Shown: piece by piece, positions 6,696-16,540 of the stretch
Layout: every line of letters begins with the position of its first letter
How positions within the stretch are numbered: the first letter of the stretch is position 1
Source of the DNA: JAEUPI01 sp035764445
GTDB taxonomy: Bacteria; Pseudomonadota; Gammaproteobacteria; Burkholderiales; Burkholderiaceae_C
Direction of reading: 5' to 3'
Assembly: GCA_035764445.1 (NCBI GenBank)
Contig: DASTZF010000198.1
Location: 1-22,104, forward strand
Length of the DNA: 22,104 nucleotides
Position numbers and translations under genes: made by a program
The notes under the pieces: model-generated
Database searches by the model: none
What the model saw: only the letters and a program-made list of their open reading frames with translations
Told to the model about the DNA's origin: nothing

Positions 6696-7117
6696 CGAGC
6701 AGACCAGTCCTCGGCGCATCGTTCATGCGGGCCACGCGTGCCAACGCCGACGTGCCGAGCCGGCTCGAGCGCGGCTTCACGCTGGTCGAGGTGCTGGTGG
6801 CGGTGGCGGTGGTGGCCATCACGCTGGCCGCCGGTCTCAAGGCCGCGGGCGCGCTGACGGACAACGCGCAGCGACTCGCCGAAGTGGTCAACGCGCAATG
6901 GTGCGCCGACAACGCGCTGACCAATCTGCGCCTGACCCGGCAGTTTCCCGGCATCGGCGACGCCGAGTTCACCTGCAACGAACTCGGTCGCGACTACCAA
7001 GGCCGCCTGGTGACGCGACCGACTCCGAACCCGAACTTCCGCCGCGTCGACGCCGTCGTTCTCGACGACTCCGGTCTGACGATCCTGACGCTGTCCACCG
7101 TGCTGGGCCGCTACTGA
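6692..7117 (+). CDS. gspI: Type II secretion minor pseudopilin GspI
   Basis: Minor pseudopilin of the GspI-J-K tip complex that initiates pseudopilus assembly. A fairly long 28-residue leader ends in ERG, followed by FTLVEVLVAVAVVAITLAAG with Glu5. The segment LTDNAQRLAEVVNAQWCADNAL and the short globular domain ending LTLSTVLGRY are typical of GspI. The 141-residue length is normal. The start overlaps the gspH stop by four bases (ATGA), which supports ATG 6692, although Met12 could also serve. Confidence 0.94.
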   Translation: MTSRPVLGASFMRATRANADVPSRLERGFTLVEVLVAVAVVAITLAAGLKAAGALTDNAQRLAEVVNAQWCADNALTNLRLTRQFPGIGDAEFTCNELGRDYQGRLVTRPTPNPNFRRVDAVVLDDSGLTILTLSTVLGRY

Positions 7118-7119
7118 CC

Positions 7120-7773
7120 ATGCGCAAAGCTGCCGGATTCACGTTGGTGGAGGTGCTGGTCGCGCTGCTGATCATGGCGATCCTCTCGGCCATGGCGTGG
7201 CAGGGTGTCGACGGCATGGTGCGCGCGCGCGACGCCAGCCAGGAGGCGGCCGAGCGCACGCTGCGCCTGACCACCGTGATGGCGCAGTGGGAGCAGGACC
7301 TCGCGTCGCTGTACGACAACTCCACCGTGCCGCCGCTGACCTTCGACGGTGCCAACCTGCGGCTGGCGCGCTCCACACCCGAGGGCGCGCAGATCGTCGT
7401 GTGGTCACTGCGTGAGGGCGTGTGGCGGCGCTGGGCGAGCCCGAGCGTCAAGCGCGCGTTCGAGCTGCAGCAGGCCTGGCTGATGAGCCAACAGCTGATC
7501 GGCACCGAGGTCGCGCAAGTGCGGCTGCTCGAAGGTGCCACGCAATGGCAGCTGTATTTCTTTCGCGGCAACGCGTGGAGCAACGCGCAGTCGAGCGCCG
7601 ATGTCACGATTGCGCCAGTGCCGCAGCAGCGGGCGCCCGGCGCGCCCGGCGCGGCTGGCGTGCCAGGCGCCATCGCGCGCAGCACCCTGCCCAGCGGCGT
7701 GCGTCTGGTGCTGAGTTTCGGTGACGAGCGCCGGCTGACGCGCGACGTGATGCTCGGGCCGACATCGTCATGA
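7120..7773 (+). CDS. gspJ: Type II secretion minor pseudopilin GspJ
   Basis: Minor pseudopilin of the tip complex with GspI and GspK. It has a minimal 6-residue leader MRKAAG, then FTLVEVLVALLIMAILSAMAWQ with Glu5, followed by the long GspJ domain (GVDGMVRARDASQ, VMAQWEQDLASLYDN, VWSLREGVWRRW). Near residues 167-185 there is a Gly/Pro/Ala-rich stretch (APGAPGAAGVPGAI) that looks like a flexible insertion before the last strands. ATG 7120 lies 2 nt after the gspI stop, and the gene ends with an ATGA overlap into gspK. It has 217 residues. Confidence 0.95.
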   Translation: MRKAAGFTLVEVLVALLIMAILSAMAWQGVDGMVRARDASQEAAERTLRLTTVMAQWEQDLASLYDNSTVPPLTFDGANLRLARSTPEGAQIVVWSLREGVWRRWASPSVKRAFELQQAWLMSQQLIGTEVAQVRLLEGATQWQLYFFRGNAWSNAQSSADVTIAPVPQQRAPGAPGAAGVPGAIARSTLPSGVRLVLSFGDERRLTRDVMLGPTSS

Positions 7774-8723
7774 GCCCACGCCGACGCACCCCACCCCGCC
7801 GCTCGCGCGGCGCCGCGCTGCTGATCGCCATGTCGCTGCTGGTGCTGGTCGGCACGCTGGCGGCGGGCATGGTGTGGCAGCAGCACCGCGCGATCCAGGT
7901 CGAGGCCGCCGAGCGGGCGCGCACGCAATCGGCGTGGATCCTGAACGGAGCGCTCGACTGGGCGCGACTGATCCTGCGCGAAGACGCGCGCACCGGCGGC
8001 CCCACCGCGCTGAGCGAGCCGTGGGCCACCCCACTGGCCGAGGCACGGCTGTCGACCTTCCTCGCCGCCGACAAGGACAACAACAGCGACGGCGGACCCG
8101 ACGCTTTCTTGTCCGGCACCATCATCGACCTGCAGTCGCGCTACAACCTGCGCAACCTGATCGACGGCAACAAGGTCGTCGAGGCCGACATGCTGGCCCT
8201 GCAGCGACTGTGCGAGGCCGCCGGCGCGCCGACCGACACCGCACCACGCATCGCCCAGGGGCTGTTCGCCGCTTGGGCGTCCACCACCGGGCAAAGCGGC
8301 CCGACTCCGCTGGCGCCACGCACGCTGGCGCAGCTGCAGTGGTTCGGCATCGAAGCCGACGTGATCGAGCGGCTGGAGAAGTTCGTCGTCTTGCTGCCGA
8401 TCCGCACCCCCGTCAACCTCAACACCGCCGACGCCGAGGTGATCGCCGCCACCACTAACCTCGACCCCGGTGCTGCTCAGGCGCTGGTGCAGGCGCGCCA
8501 GCGCGCGGCGTTCAAGACGGTCGACATCGCCCAGAAGCTGCTGGGCACCGGCAAGACGCTCGATCCGAAGAACGTCACCGTGAACTCCAACTTCTTCGAG
8601 GTGCGCGGCCGACTGCGGCTGGACGAGCATGCGCTCGAGGAGCGGTCGATCGTCGAGCGGCGCGGTCTCGACATGGTGACCATCCTGCGCGAACGCGTGG
8701 CCAGCGTGGTGCCCGACCGATGA
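7770..8723 (+). CDS. gspK: Type II secretion minor pseudopilin GspK
   Basis: Large minor pseudopilin that caps the pseudopilus tip. The basic 14-residue leader ends RSRG, followed by AALLIAMSLLVLVGTLAAG; as usual for GspK, position 5 of the mature chain is not Glu (Ile here), fitting its terminal location. A periplasmic helix, an Asp/Asn-rich loop ADKDNNSDGGPD (100-111) suited to metal binding, the signature LQSRYNLRNLI (121-131), and a helix-hairpin-helix segment TPVNLNTADAEVIAA follow. The 317-residue length is normal. The ATG overlaps the gspJ stop. Confidence 0.96.
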   Translation: MSPRRRTPPRRSRGAALLIAMSLLVLVGTLAAGMVWQQHRAIQVEAAERARTQSAWILNGALDWARLILREDARTGGPTALSEPWATPLAEARLSTFLAADKDNNSDGGPDAFLSGTIIDLQSRYNLRNLIDGNKVVEADMLALQRLCEAAGAPTDTAPRIAQGLFAAWASTTGQSGPTPLAPRTLAQLQWFGIEADVIERLEKFVVLLPIRTPVNLNTADAEVIAATTNLDPGAAQALVQARQRAAFKTVDIAQKLLGTGKTLDPKNVTVNSNFFEVRGRLRLDEHALEERSIVERRGLDMVTILRERVASVVPDR

Positions 8724-8824
8724 GCGCGTCCGCCCGCTGCGGCGGCAACTTTGCGTGCAAGTGCCCGGTTTGCGTGCTCTCGATCTTGTGAGCCCTGTAC
8801 AAAGCGATTAGCCTTCCCGTCCCC
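8724..8824 (+). promoter_or_regulatory. gspK-gspL gap with short direct repeats; possible internal promoter
   Basis: The only gap above 60 nt inside the otherwise overlapping gspG-F run. TTTGCGTG occurs twice (8750-8757, 8769-8776) with a 19-nt period. TTGTGA (8786-8791) followed after 17 nt by TAGCCT (8809-8814) is a weak promoter-like pair. No reading frame of note is present and no Shine-Dalgarno precedes gspL. Confidence 0.2.
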
Positions 8825-10060
8825 ATGTCGATCCTGGTCGTCCTGCTGCCCGCACGCCATCGGTCCGCCGCATCCGGCGACGCCGCGCAGGAATACGGCT
8901 ACTTGCTGAGCGCCGACGGCCTGAGCGTTGCCCGCCAGGGCCGCACCACCGCTGCGCTGCTGCCCAAGGCCGACACCGTGGTGGCCTGGGTCGGGCCGAC
9001 CGATGTCAGCTGGCACCGCATCGCGCTGCCGCGCGCGCCGGCGTCCAAACTGCGCGCCGCGCTGGTCGGGTTGGTCGAGGAACAGCTGCTCGACGACGAG
9101 CAGGCCGTCCATCTGGCACTGGCACCGCAGTCGACCGCGGGCAGCCAGACCTGGGTCGCCGCCCTCCACAAGCGCTGGCTGGCGCAACACCTCGAGCACC
9201 TCGAGAAGGCGGGCGCCTTCGTCGAACGGGTGGTGCCCGCGCTGTGGCCGGAAGAGGCGGCGAGCGGGCACTTCTTCGCCTCGTCGGACAACGCCGACGG
9301 CAGCAGCGCGCAGACCTGGCTGGCTTACGCCGACGCCGATGGCGTGCGTTGCGCGCGCATGGCGGGCACCTGGGTGCGCGACCAGCTGGCGGCCTGGAAT
9401 CGCGGCGGCACCCGCTGGAGCGCGTCGCCTGCGGTGGCGGCGCAGGCCGAACGCTGGCTCGGCACGGCGGTGGCCGTGCGCGCCGACGCCGATCACGCGC
9501 TGCAGGCGGTGCGCTCGCTGTGGAACCTGCGCCAGTTCGACCTCGCCGCGCGGGCGCGCGGCTCGCGCTGGCTGCGCGACGCCGTGCGACGCATGCTCAG
9601 CCCCGGCTGGCGGCCGGCGCGGGTCGGATTGCTGGCGCTGGTCGTGTTGAACCTGGTCGGCATCAACCTGTGGGCGCTACGCCAACGCGCCGAGATCGCT
9701 GGCCGCAAGGACGCGATGGTGACGCTGCTGAAGGCCAGCCATCCGCAGGTGACGCCGATCGTCGACGCACCCGCGCAGATGCGCCGCGCCACCGACACGC
9801 TGCGCGCCGCAGCCGGTCGCGTCGGCGACGCCGATTTCGAGGCCGCGCTCGCGGCCGCCGCGCTGGCCTGGCCGCTCGGCCAGGCGCCGGTGCAGTCGCT
9901 GCAGTTCTCGGGCGGCAAGCTGACGCTCGTGGTGGGCGTGTGGGGTGCCGACCAGATCGAGCGCTTCCGCACCAGCCTGCGCTCCTCGGGTTGGAGCGTC
10001 GAGGCTGCCGAGGGCCGGCTTGTTCTCGCGCGCAGCGACGCGGGACGGGGCAGCGTATGA
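8825..10060 (+). CDS. gspL: Type II secretion inner-membrane platform protein GspL
   Basis: Bitopic platform protein whose cytoplasmic actin-like domain recruits the GspE ATPase and whose periplasmic ferredoxin-like domain pairs with GspM. Residues about 1-240 form the cytoplasmic part (LPRAPASKLRAALVGLVEEQLLDD is the typical GspL segment). A single transmembrane helix lies near 267-287 (VGLLALVVLNLVGINLWAL). The remainder is a short coiled region plus a periplasmic domain ending in the strand pattern SLQFSGGKLTLVVG. It has 411 residues. The TGA overlaps the gspM ATG (ATGA). Confidence 0.94.
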   Translation: MSILVVLLPARHRSAASGDAAQEYGYLLSADGLSVARQGRTTAALLPKADTVVAWVGPTDVSWHRIALPRAPASKLRAALVGLVEEQLLDDEQAVHLALAPQSTAGSQTWVAALHKRWLAQHLEHLEKAGAFVERVVPALWPEEAASGHFFASSDNADGSSAQTWLAYADADGVRCARMAGTWVRDQLAAWNRGGTRWSASPAVAAQAERWLGTAVAVRADADHALQAVRSLWNLRQFDLAARARGSRWLRDAVRRMLSPGWRPARVGLLALVVLNLVGINLWALRQRAEIAGRKDAMVTLLKASHPQVTPIVDAPAQMRRATDTLRAAAGRVGDADFEAALAAAALAWPLGQAPVQSLQFSGGKLTLVVGVWGADQIERFRTSLRSSGWSVEAAEGRLVLARSDAGRGSV

Positions 10061-10560
10061 ACGACACGCTGCGCGAGCGGATGCAGGCTTGGCGCACCCA
10101 GGCCGACGCGCTCTGGCGCGCACGCGCGCCGCGTGAGCGCGTCGCGCTGGCGGTGGCCGCCCTGGTGCTGATCGTGCTGGTCGTGTGGGCACTGCTGGTG
10201 GCCCCGGCACTGGCGACGTTGCGCGGTGCTCCGCAACAACTGGAGGCGCTCGAGGCGCAACTGCTGCAGATGCGCAGCATGGCAGCCGAGGTGCGCGAGT
10301 TGCGCAACGCGACGCCGGTGGCCGCCGCCCAGTCGGGCCTGGCCATCAAGGCGGCCGCCGAGCGCCACGGCGACAAGGTGCGTTTGACGTTGCAGTCCGA
10401 CCGTGCGCTCGTCACGTTGGTCAACGCCAGCCCCGAGCAGTTGCGAGCCCTGTTGGTCGAGGTGCGCAGTGCGGCGCGAGCGCGCCCGGTGGAGGCCGAC
10501 CTCACGCGCGTGCCGGCCGGCTACAGCGGCACGCTGGTGTTCAACATCGGGGGCGGCTGA
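10057..10560 (+). CDS. gspM: Type II secretion inner-membrane platform protein GspM
   Basis: Small bitopic platform protein that stabilises GspL. An N-terminal amphipathic segment (LRERMQAWRTQADALWRARAPRER) leads to a transmembrane helix at about 29-50 (VALAVAALVLIVLVVWALLVAP). A coiled-coil (QQLEALEAQLLQMRSMAAEV) and a C-terminal ferredoxin-like domain with LTLQSDRALVTLVNASPEQL follow. It has 167 residues. It starts inside the gspL stop and its final A is the first base of the gspN ATG, so the three genes are translationally linked. Confidence 0.93.
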   Translation: MNDTLRERMQAWRTQADALWRARAPRERVALAVAALVLIVLVVWALLVAPALATLRGAPQQLEALEAQLLQMRSMAAEVRELRNATPVAAAQSGLAIKAAAERHGDKVRLTLQSDRALVTLVNASPEQLRALLVEVRSAARARPVEADLTRVPAGYSGTLVFNIGGG

Positions 10561-11468
10561 TGGAGCTGCGCTGGCCAGGGTGGTTGAGGCGGCGCTCCGG
10601 CGCCAGCCGTCTGTCGCGCTTGAACCCGAGCGCATTCCAGAACTCCACGCTCGCCGAACTGGCTTGGCAGCGCGCGCGCCATGCGTCGACCCGCTGGGCG
10701 GTCTGGGGCGCGGTGGTCGGCACGCTGGCCGGGGTGCTCGCTTTCGCGCCCGCCAGCTGGCTGGCCAGCGCGCTCGCGAGCGCGACCGACCAGCGCCTGC
10801 TGCTGGCCGACGCGCGAGGCACCATCTGGAGCGGCAATGCCCAGTTGCTGCTCACCGGTGGTGCCGGCAGTCGTGATGCCGCCGCGCTGCCGGGACGCAT
10901 GCACTGGCAGATCCGCCCGCGCCTGAACGGCATCGAGCTGGCAATCAACCAGGCTTGCTGTATCGACCGCGAGTGGATCATCCAGTTCAGACTGGTTGGC
11001 CTGGGCCGCTACCAGGTCGTGCTGCCGGCCCGACCGCAGGCGCTCGGCCATTGGCCGGCCGCTTGGCTGGCCGGCCTCGGCACACCCTTCAACACGCTGC
11101 AGCTCGGCGGTACGTTGCAGCTGACCAGCAACGGCATGACGCTCGAGCCTGTGCAAGGCCGCTGGCGCGTGATCGGCAGCATCGACGCCGACTTGCTCGG
11201 CGTGTCGTCGCGCCTGTCGACGCTCGACACGCTGGGCAGCTACCGCTTCAGCGTGCGCGGTGGCGCCACCAGCAACGATCCGGCGTTGTTGAACCTCGAA
11301 ACACTCGAGGGCGCGCTGCGCTTGTCCGGCAGCGGACAATGGACGGGCTTCCGTGGGCGCTTTCGCGGCGAGGCCAGCGCCGCCGATGGCCAGGAGGCGG
11401 CTCTGAACAACTTGCTCAACATCATCGGCCGGCGTCAGGGTGCGACGTCGGTCATTTCGATCGGATGA
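10560..11468 (+). CDS. gspN: Type II secretion protein GspN
   Basis: Inner-membrane-anchored accessory component found in only part of T2SS; its precise role is unsettled. A basic N-terminus (about 1-44) precedes one transmembrane helix (about 47-70, AVWGAVVGTLAGVLAFAPASWL). The periplasmic domain carries the family pattern LLLADARGTIWSGNAQL and later VIGSIDADLLGVSSRLSTL and LGSYRFSVRGG. The 302-residue length fits the family (about 250-300). ATG shares one base with the gspM stop, and the TGA overlaps the gspD ATG. Confidence 0.9.
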   Translation: MELRWPGWLRRRSGASRLSRLNPSAFQNSTLAELAWQRARHASTRWAVWGAVVGTLAGVLAFAPASWLASALASATDQRLLLADARGTIWSGNAQLLLTGGAGSRDAAALPGRMHWQIRPRLNGIELAINQACCIDREWIIQFRLVGLGRYQVVLPARPQALGHWPAAWLAGLGTPFNTLQLGGTLQLTSNGMTLEPVQGRWRVIGSIDADLLGVSSRLSTLDTLGSYRFSVRGGATSNDPALLNLETLEGALRLSGSGQWTGFRGRFRGEASAADGQEAALNNLLNIIGRRQGATSVISIG

Positions 11469-13750
11469 CCATGAATCGACGCTGCGCTGCTCAAGCGCGC
11501 CCTCGCACGCCGGGCGTCGCGGCCTTGGCGACGCTGGCGCTGGCGTTGACGCTGGCCAGCCTGCCGGCAGCAGCGCAACCGGCGGCCGGCGGCACGGCGA
11601 GCCAGCCGCGTCCGCGCGCTAACGCGGCGCTGCGCTCGGCGGCGCCCGTGACGGTGAACTTCGTCAACGCCGACATCGAAGCGGTGACGCGCGCGATGGC
11701 GGTGATGATCGAGCGGCAGATCATCGTCGACCCGCGCGTCAAGGGCACGATCACCGTCTACAGCGAGCAGCCGGTGTCGGTGCGCGAGGCGTACCTCAAC
11801 TACCTGGCGGCGCTGCGGGGCCTGGGCTTCACGCTGGTCGATTCGGCCGGCTTGCTGAAAGTGGTGCCCGAGGCCGACGCCAAGCTGCAGGCAGGCACCG
11901 TGGAAGTCGGGCCGCCCGCGCAGCGCGGCGACCAGGTGCTGACACAGATCTTCAGGCTCAGCCACGAGAACCCGAACAATCTGGTCGCGGTGCTGCGGCC
12001 GCTGATCAGCCCGAACAACACGATCAACGCCAATCCGGGCAACAACACGCTGGTCATCACCGACTACGCCGACAACCTGCAACGGCTCGGCCGAATCATC
12101 GCGGCGCTCGACACGCCCGGCGCCACCGACGTCGAGGTGATCCCGATCGTGCACGGCGTGGCCAGCGACATGGCGGCCATCATCCAGCGCCTCGGCGAAG
12201 GCGCGGTGGCGGGCGCCGCGGCGCCCGGAGCGGCGGCCGGGGGCCCGTTCACCGTGCTGGTCGACCCGCGCGCCAACGCGCTGATCGTGCGCGCCAGCAA
12301 CCCCGTGCGCATGGCCTCGCTGCGATCGTTGATCCAGCGGATCGACCAGGCGCAGCCCGGCGCCGGCGCGGCCGGCAACATCTGGGTCGTGCCGCTGAAG
12401 AATGCGGACGCGACCAAGCTGGCGACCGTGCTGCGCGCTGCGTTTACGCCGGGCGCCGGCGCCACGGTCGGAGGCGTCGCTGCCGGCACCGGGCTGCAGC
12501 AGCAGGCGGCCACGACCGCGCAGCAAGTGACCGGGGGCACCGCGGCCGGCACCACGCCGGGGACGGCACCGCTGGCGCCGTCGGCGCAGCCGAGCACCGG
12601 CGGCTTCATCCAGGCCGACCCGGCGTCGAATTCTCTGATCATCACGGCGCCCGCGCCGCTGTATCGGCAGGTGCGCGCGATGATCGAGCAGCTCGACACG
12701 CGGCGCGCGCAGATCTACATCGAGAGCCTGATCGTCGAGGTGACGGGCGACAACGCCGCGGACTTCGGCTTCCAGTGGCAGGGCCTGATCGGCCAGCAGG
12801 GCGACAAGTACGGGCTGTTCGCCGGCACCAATTCGCCGTCGACCGCCGGCCCGAGCATCATCGACCTGACCAAGACGGTCATCGGCACCGGCACCACGCT
12901 GCCCGGCGAAGGCCTGAACATCGGGCTGCTGCGCAACTATGGCGGCACCTACGCGCTGGCCGCCATCGCACGGATGCTGCAGTCGCAGAGCAACAACAAC
13001 ATCGTGTCGACCCCGAACCTGATCACGCTGGACAACGAAGAGGCCAAGATCATCGTCGGCAGCAACGTGCCGTTCATCACGGGCCAGTTCACCAACACCG
13101 GTGTGGCCACCACCAGCCCGTTCCAGACCATCGAGCGCAAGGACGTGGGCATCACGCTGCGCATACGGCCGCAGGTCGGTGAAGGTGGCACGGTGCGCAT
13201 GACGATCTTCCAGGAGCAGTCGAGCGTCAGCGCCCAGGTCGCACCGGGAACCTCCAACGCCGGACCGTCGACCGACAAGCGTTCGATTGAATCGACGGTG
13301 GTGGTCGACGACGGCGCCATCCTCGTGCTCGGCGGCCTGATTCAAGACAAATTCACCCAGAACGTTTCCAAGGTTCCGCTGCTGGGTGACATCCCGTATC
13401 TCGGTGCACTGTTCCGCAGCGAGAGCCGCACCAGGACCCGCACCAACCTGATGGTGTTCCTGCGTCCGGTGGTGATGCGCGACGTCGAAAGTGCCACCAA
13501 GTTGTCGCTCGACCGCTACGACTTCATCCGCGCGCGCCAAAAGGAGGCCCAACCGGCTTCGAGCGCGATCTTGCAGAACAACGATGCGCCCGTGTTGCCG
13601 CCGGCATTCGTGCCGCCGTCACCGGCTGCCTCCGCGCCCGCGCCGACTGCACCGGTACCCGCCCCACTGACGCCGGAGCCGCCTTCGCCGGCAGCACAGC
13701 CGCAACCCGTGCCGCCGCAGTCCGTCCCCAAACCGACGCCGACCAACTGA
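11465..13750 (+). CDS. gspD: Type II secretion outer-membrane secretin GspD
   Basis: Forms the multimeric outer-membrane channel through which folded substrates leave. A Sec signal peptide (about 1-38, ending LPAAAQP) is followed by the N0 domain (VTVNFVNADIEAVTRAMAVM, about 60-130). Repeated N1-N3 domains (SPNNTINANPGNNTLVITDYADN, DPRANALIVRAS, DPASNSLIITAP) come next, with a long Gly/Ala/Thr/Gln linker near 320-380 in N3. The secretin core contains NIVSTPNLITLDNEEAKIIVG and the signature VPLLGDIPYLGALFRS, then TNLMVFLRPVV. The last 55 or so residues are strongly Pro/Ala-rich. It has 761 residues from ATG 11465 (overlapping the gspN stop); ATG 11471 is equally possible. Confidence 0.97.
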   Translation: MTMNRRCAAQARPRTPGVAALATLALALTLASLPAAAQPAAGGTASQPRPRANAALRSAAPVTVNFVNADIEAVTRAMAVMIERQIIVDPRVKGTITVYSEQPVSVREAYLNYLAALRGLGFTLVDSAGLLKVVPEADAKLQAGTVEVGPPAQRGDQVLTQIFRLSHENPNNLVAVLRPLISPNNTINANPGNNTLVITDYADNLQRLGRIIAALDTPGATDVEVIPIVHGVASDMAAIIQRLGEGAVAGAAAPGAAAGGPFTVLVDPRANALIVRASNPVRMASLRSLIQRIDQAQPGAGAAGNIWVVPLKNADATKLATVLRAAFTPGAGATVGGVAAGTGLQQQAATTAQQVTGGTAAGTTPGTAPLAPSAQPSTGGFIQADPASNSLIITAPAPLYRQVRAMIEQLDTRRAQIYIESLIVEVTGDNAADFGFQWQGLIGQQGDKYGLFAGTNSPSTAGPSIIDLTKTVIGTGTTLPGEGLNIGLLRNYGGTYALAAIARMLQSQSNNNIVSTPNLITLDNEEAKIIVGSNVPFITGQFTNTGVATTSPFQTIERKDVGITLRIRPQVGEGGTVRMTIFQEQSSVSAQVAPGTSNAGPSTDKRSIESTVVVDDGAILVLGGLIQDKFTQNVSKVPLLGDIPYLGALFRSESRTRTRTNLMVFLRPVVMRDVESATKLSLDRYDFIRARQKEAQPASSAILQNNDAPVLPPAFVPPSPAASAPAPTAPVPAPLTPEPPSPAAQPQPVPPQSVPKPTPTN

Positions 13751-13766
13751 AGCGAGCGTCCGCCGC

Positions 13767-15188
<1,422 letters not shown>

Positions 15189-15244
15189 ATCGACCGGCGG
15201 CCCGACGGTCGCCTCGCCCGCTCGCTGCTGCCCTCGCTATCGAC

Positions 15245-16459
15245 ATGCCAGCCTACCGCTTCGAAGCCATCGACCCCCACGGCAAGGCCCGCACGGGCCT
15301 GCTCGAGGGCGACAACGCCAGGTCCGTGCGCTCGCAGTTGCGTGGCCAGGGGTTGGTGCCGATCGGCGTCGAGCCGGTGGCCGCAGCGCTGGCCGAGGGC
15401 GCGCGGGTGCGCTTCACGCGCCGCACGTTCAGCAGCACGTCGCTCGCGGTATGGACGCGCCAGCTGGCCGGGCTGGTGGGCGCGGGCCTGCCGCTGGAGC
15501 GTGCGCTGACCGCGTTGTCCGACGAGGCCGAGGATCCGCGCCAGCGCGACCTGGTGGCGCATCTGCGTGCCGAGGTCAACGCCGGTTCGAGTTTCGCGCG
15601 CGCGCTGGCCAGCGCGCCGCGCGAGTTCGACGACGTCTACCGTGCGGTGGTCGCCGCGGGTGAGCAGAGTGGTGCGCTGGGCACCGTGTTGGAAAGACTT
15701 GCCGACGATCTGGAAGAGCGCCAGGCGCTGCGCGGCAAGCTGCTCGGGGCCGCGCTGTATCCCGCGATCGTCTCGGGCATCGCGCTGCTGATCGTGATCT
15801 TCCTGGTCACCTACGTGGTGCCCCAGGTGGCCAGCGTGTTCGCGCAAGGCAAGCGCGCGCTGCCGTTCCTCACGGTGGCGATGCTCGGCATCAGCAGCTT
15901 CGTTCGCAACTGGGGTTGGCTCGTCGCGCTGGCCATTGCGGCCGGTGGCGCGATGCTGTGGTTCTCGCTGCGCAACGATGCATTCCGCGAGCGTTTCGAC
16001 GCCATGTGGCTCGGCCTGCCGCTGATCGGCCGCCTCTCGCGCGGCTACAACGCGGCGCGCTTCGCCGGCACGCTGGCGATGCTGGCGGGCGCCGGCGTGC
16101 CGATCCTCAAGGCGCTGCAGGCAGCGGCTGAGACGCTGGGCAATCGGGCGCTGCGGGCCGACGCGGTCGACGCGCTGGCGCAAGTGCGCGAAGGCGCGCC
16201 TTTGGCGTCGGCGCTGGCCGGGCGCAAGCGCTTCCCAGGGCTGCTGGCGATGTTCGCGCGCCTCGGCGAGCAGACCGGCGAGTTGCCGATCATGCTGGGA
16301 CGCGCCGCCGCGCAACTCAGCGGCGAGGTGCAGCGCCGCGCGATGGCGCTGGCCACGATCCTCGAGCCGCTGCTGATCGTGGCGATGGGCGGCGTGGTGA
16401 TGCTGATCGTGCTGGCCGTGCTGCTGCCGATCATCCAGCTCAACACCTGGGTGCGCTGA
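15245..16459 (+). CDS. gspF: Type II secretion inner-membrane platform protein GspF
   Basis: Polytopic platform protein around which the pseudopilus is built. It starts with the standard MPAYRFEAIDPHGKARTG, has two tandem GspF cytoplasmic four-helix domains (about 70-190 and 270-390; LAVWTRQLAGLVGAGLPLERAL and FAGTLAMLAGAGVPILKALQ), and three hydrophobic spans near 170-195, 218-240 and 372-395. It has 404 residues. ATG 15245 was chosen for the conserved start; a TTG at 15185 overlapping the gspE stop would add 20 poorly conserved residues. It is the last gene of the gsp run, and a strong stem-loop follows 21 nt after the stop. Confidence 0.96.
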   Translation: MPAYRFEAIDPHGKARTGLLEGDNARSVRSQLRGQGLVPIGVEPVAAALAEGARVRFTRRTFSSTSLAVWTRQLAGLVGAGLPLERALTALSDEAEDPRQRDLVAHLRAEVNAGSSFARALASAPREFDDVYRAVVAAGEQSGALGTVLERLADDLEERQALRGKLLGAALYPAIVSGIALLIVIFLVTYVVPQVASVFAQGKRALPFLTVAMLGISSFVRNWGWLVALAIAAGGAMLWFSLRNDAFRERFDAMWLGLPLIGRLSRGYNAARFAGTLAMLAGAGVPILKALQAAAETLGNRALRADAVDALAQVREGAPLASALAGRKRFPGLLAMFARLGEQTGELPIMLGRAAAQLSGEVQRRAMALATILEPLLIVAMGGVVMLIVLAVLLPIIQLNTWVR

Positions 16460-16480
16460 GCGCCACTGACCGCCTCCAAC

Positions 16481-16517
16481 GTCGATGAGGCTGGACTAGG
16501 AGAGTCCACTCATCGAC
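16481..16517 (+). terminator. Strong stem-loop after gspF (terminator or processing site)
   Basis: GTCGATGAG (16481-16489) pairs with CTCATCGAC (16509-16517), and inside it TGGACT (16492-16497) pairs with AGTCCA (16503-16508). This gives 15 base pairs with a two-base bulge (16490-16491) and an AGGAG loop. It starts 21 nt after the gspF stop. No T tract follows, so it is not a textbook intrinsic terminator. It may stop transcription with Rho, protect the gsp mRNA 3' end, or be an operator. The loop sequence AGGAG is Shine-Dalgarno-like. Confidence 0.45.
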
Positions 16518-16524
16518 TGTGTTA

Positions 16525-16540
16525 GCGGATGTACATCCGC
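16525..16540. repeat. Perfect 16-bp palindrome between gspF and pilE
   Basis: GCGGATGT followed directly by ACATCCGC: a perfect dyad with no spacer. It could be a binding site for a dimeric regulator of the pil operon, 118 nt before its first start codon. Confidence 0.5.

Noticed and set aside
5198..7000. 600-codon minus-strand open frame running through gspC and antisense to gspG-gspI
   Set aside because: Only the last 189 codons look like a protein (GspC). The rest is the antisense shadow of GC-rich pseudopilin genes.
11435..13552. 705-codon minus-strand open frame opposite gspD
   Set aside because: Low-complexity Arg/Asp/Val/Gly product antisense to an unmistakable secretin.
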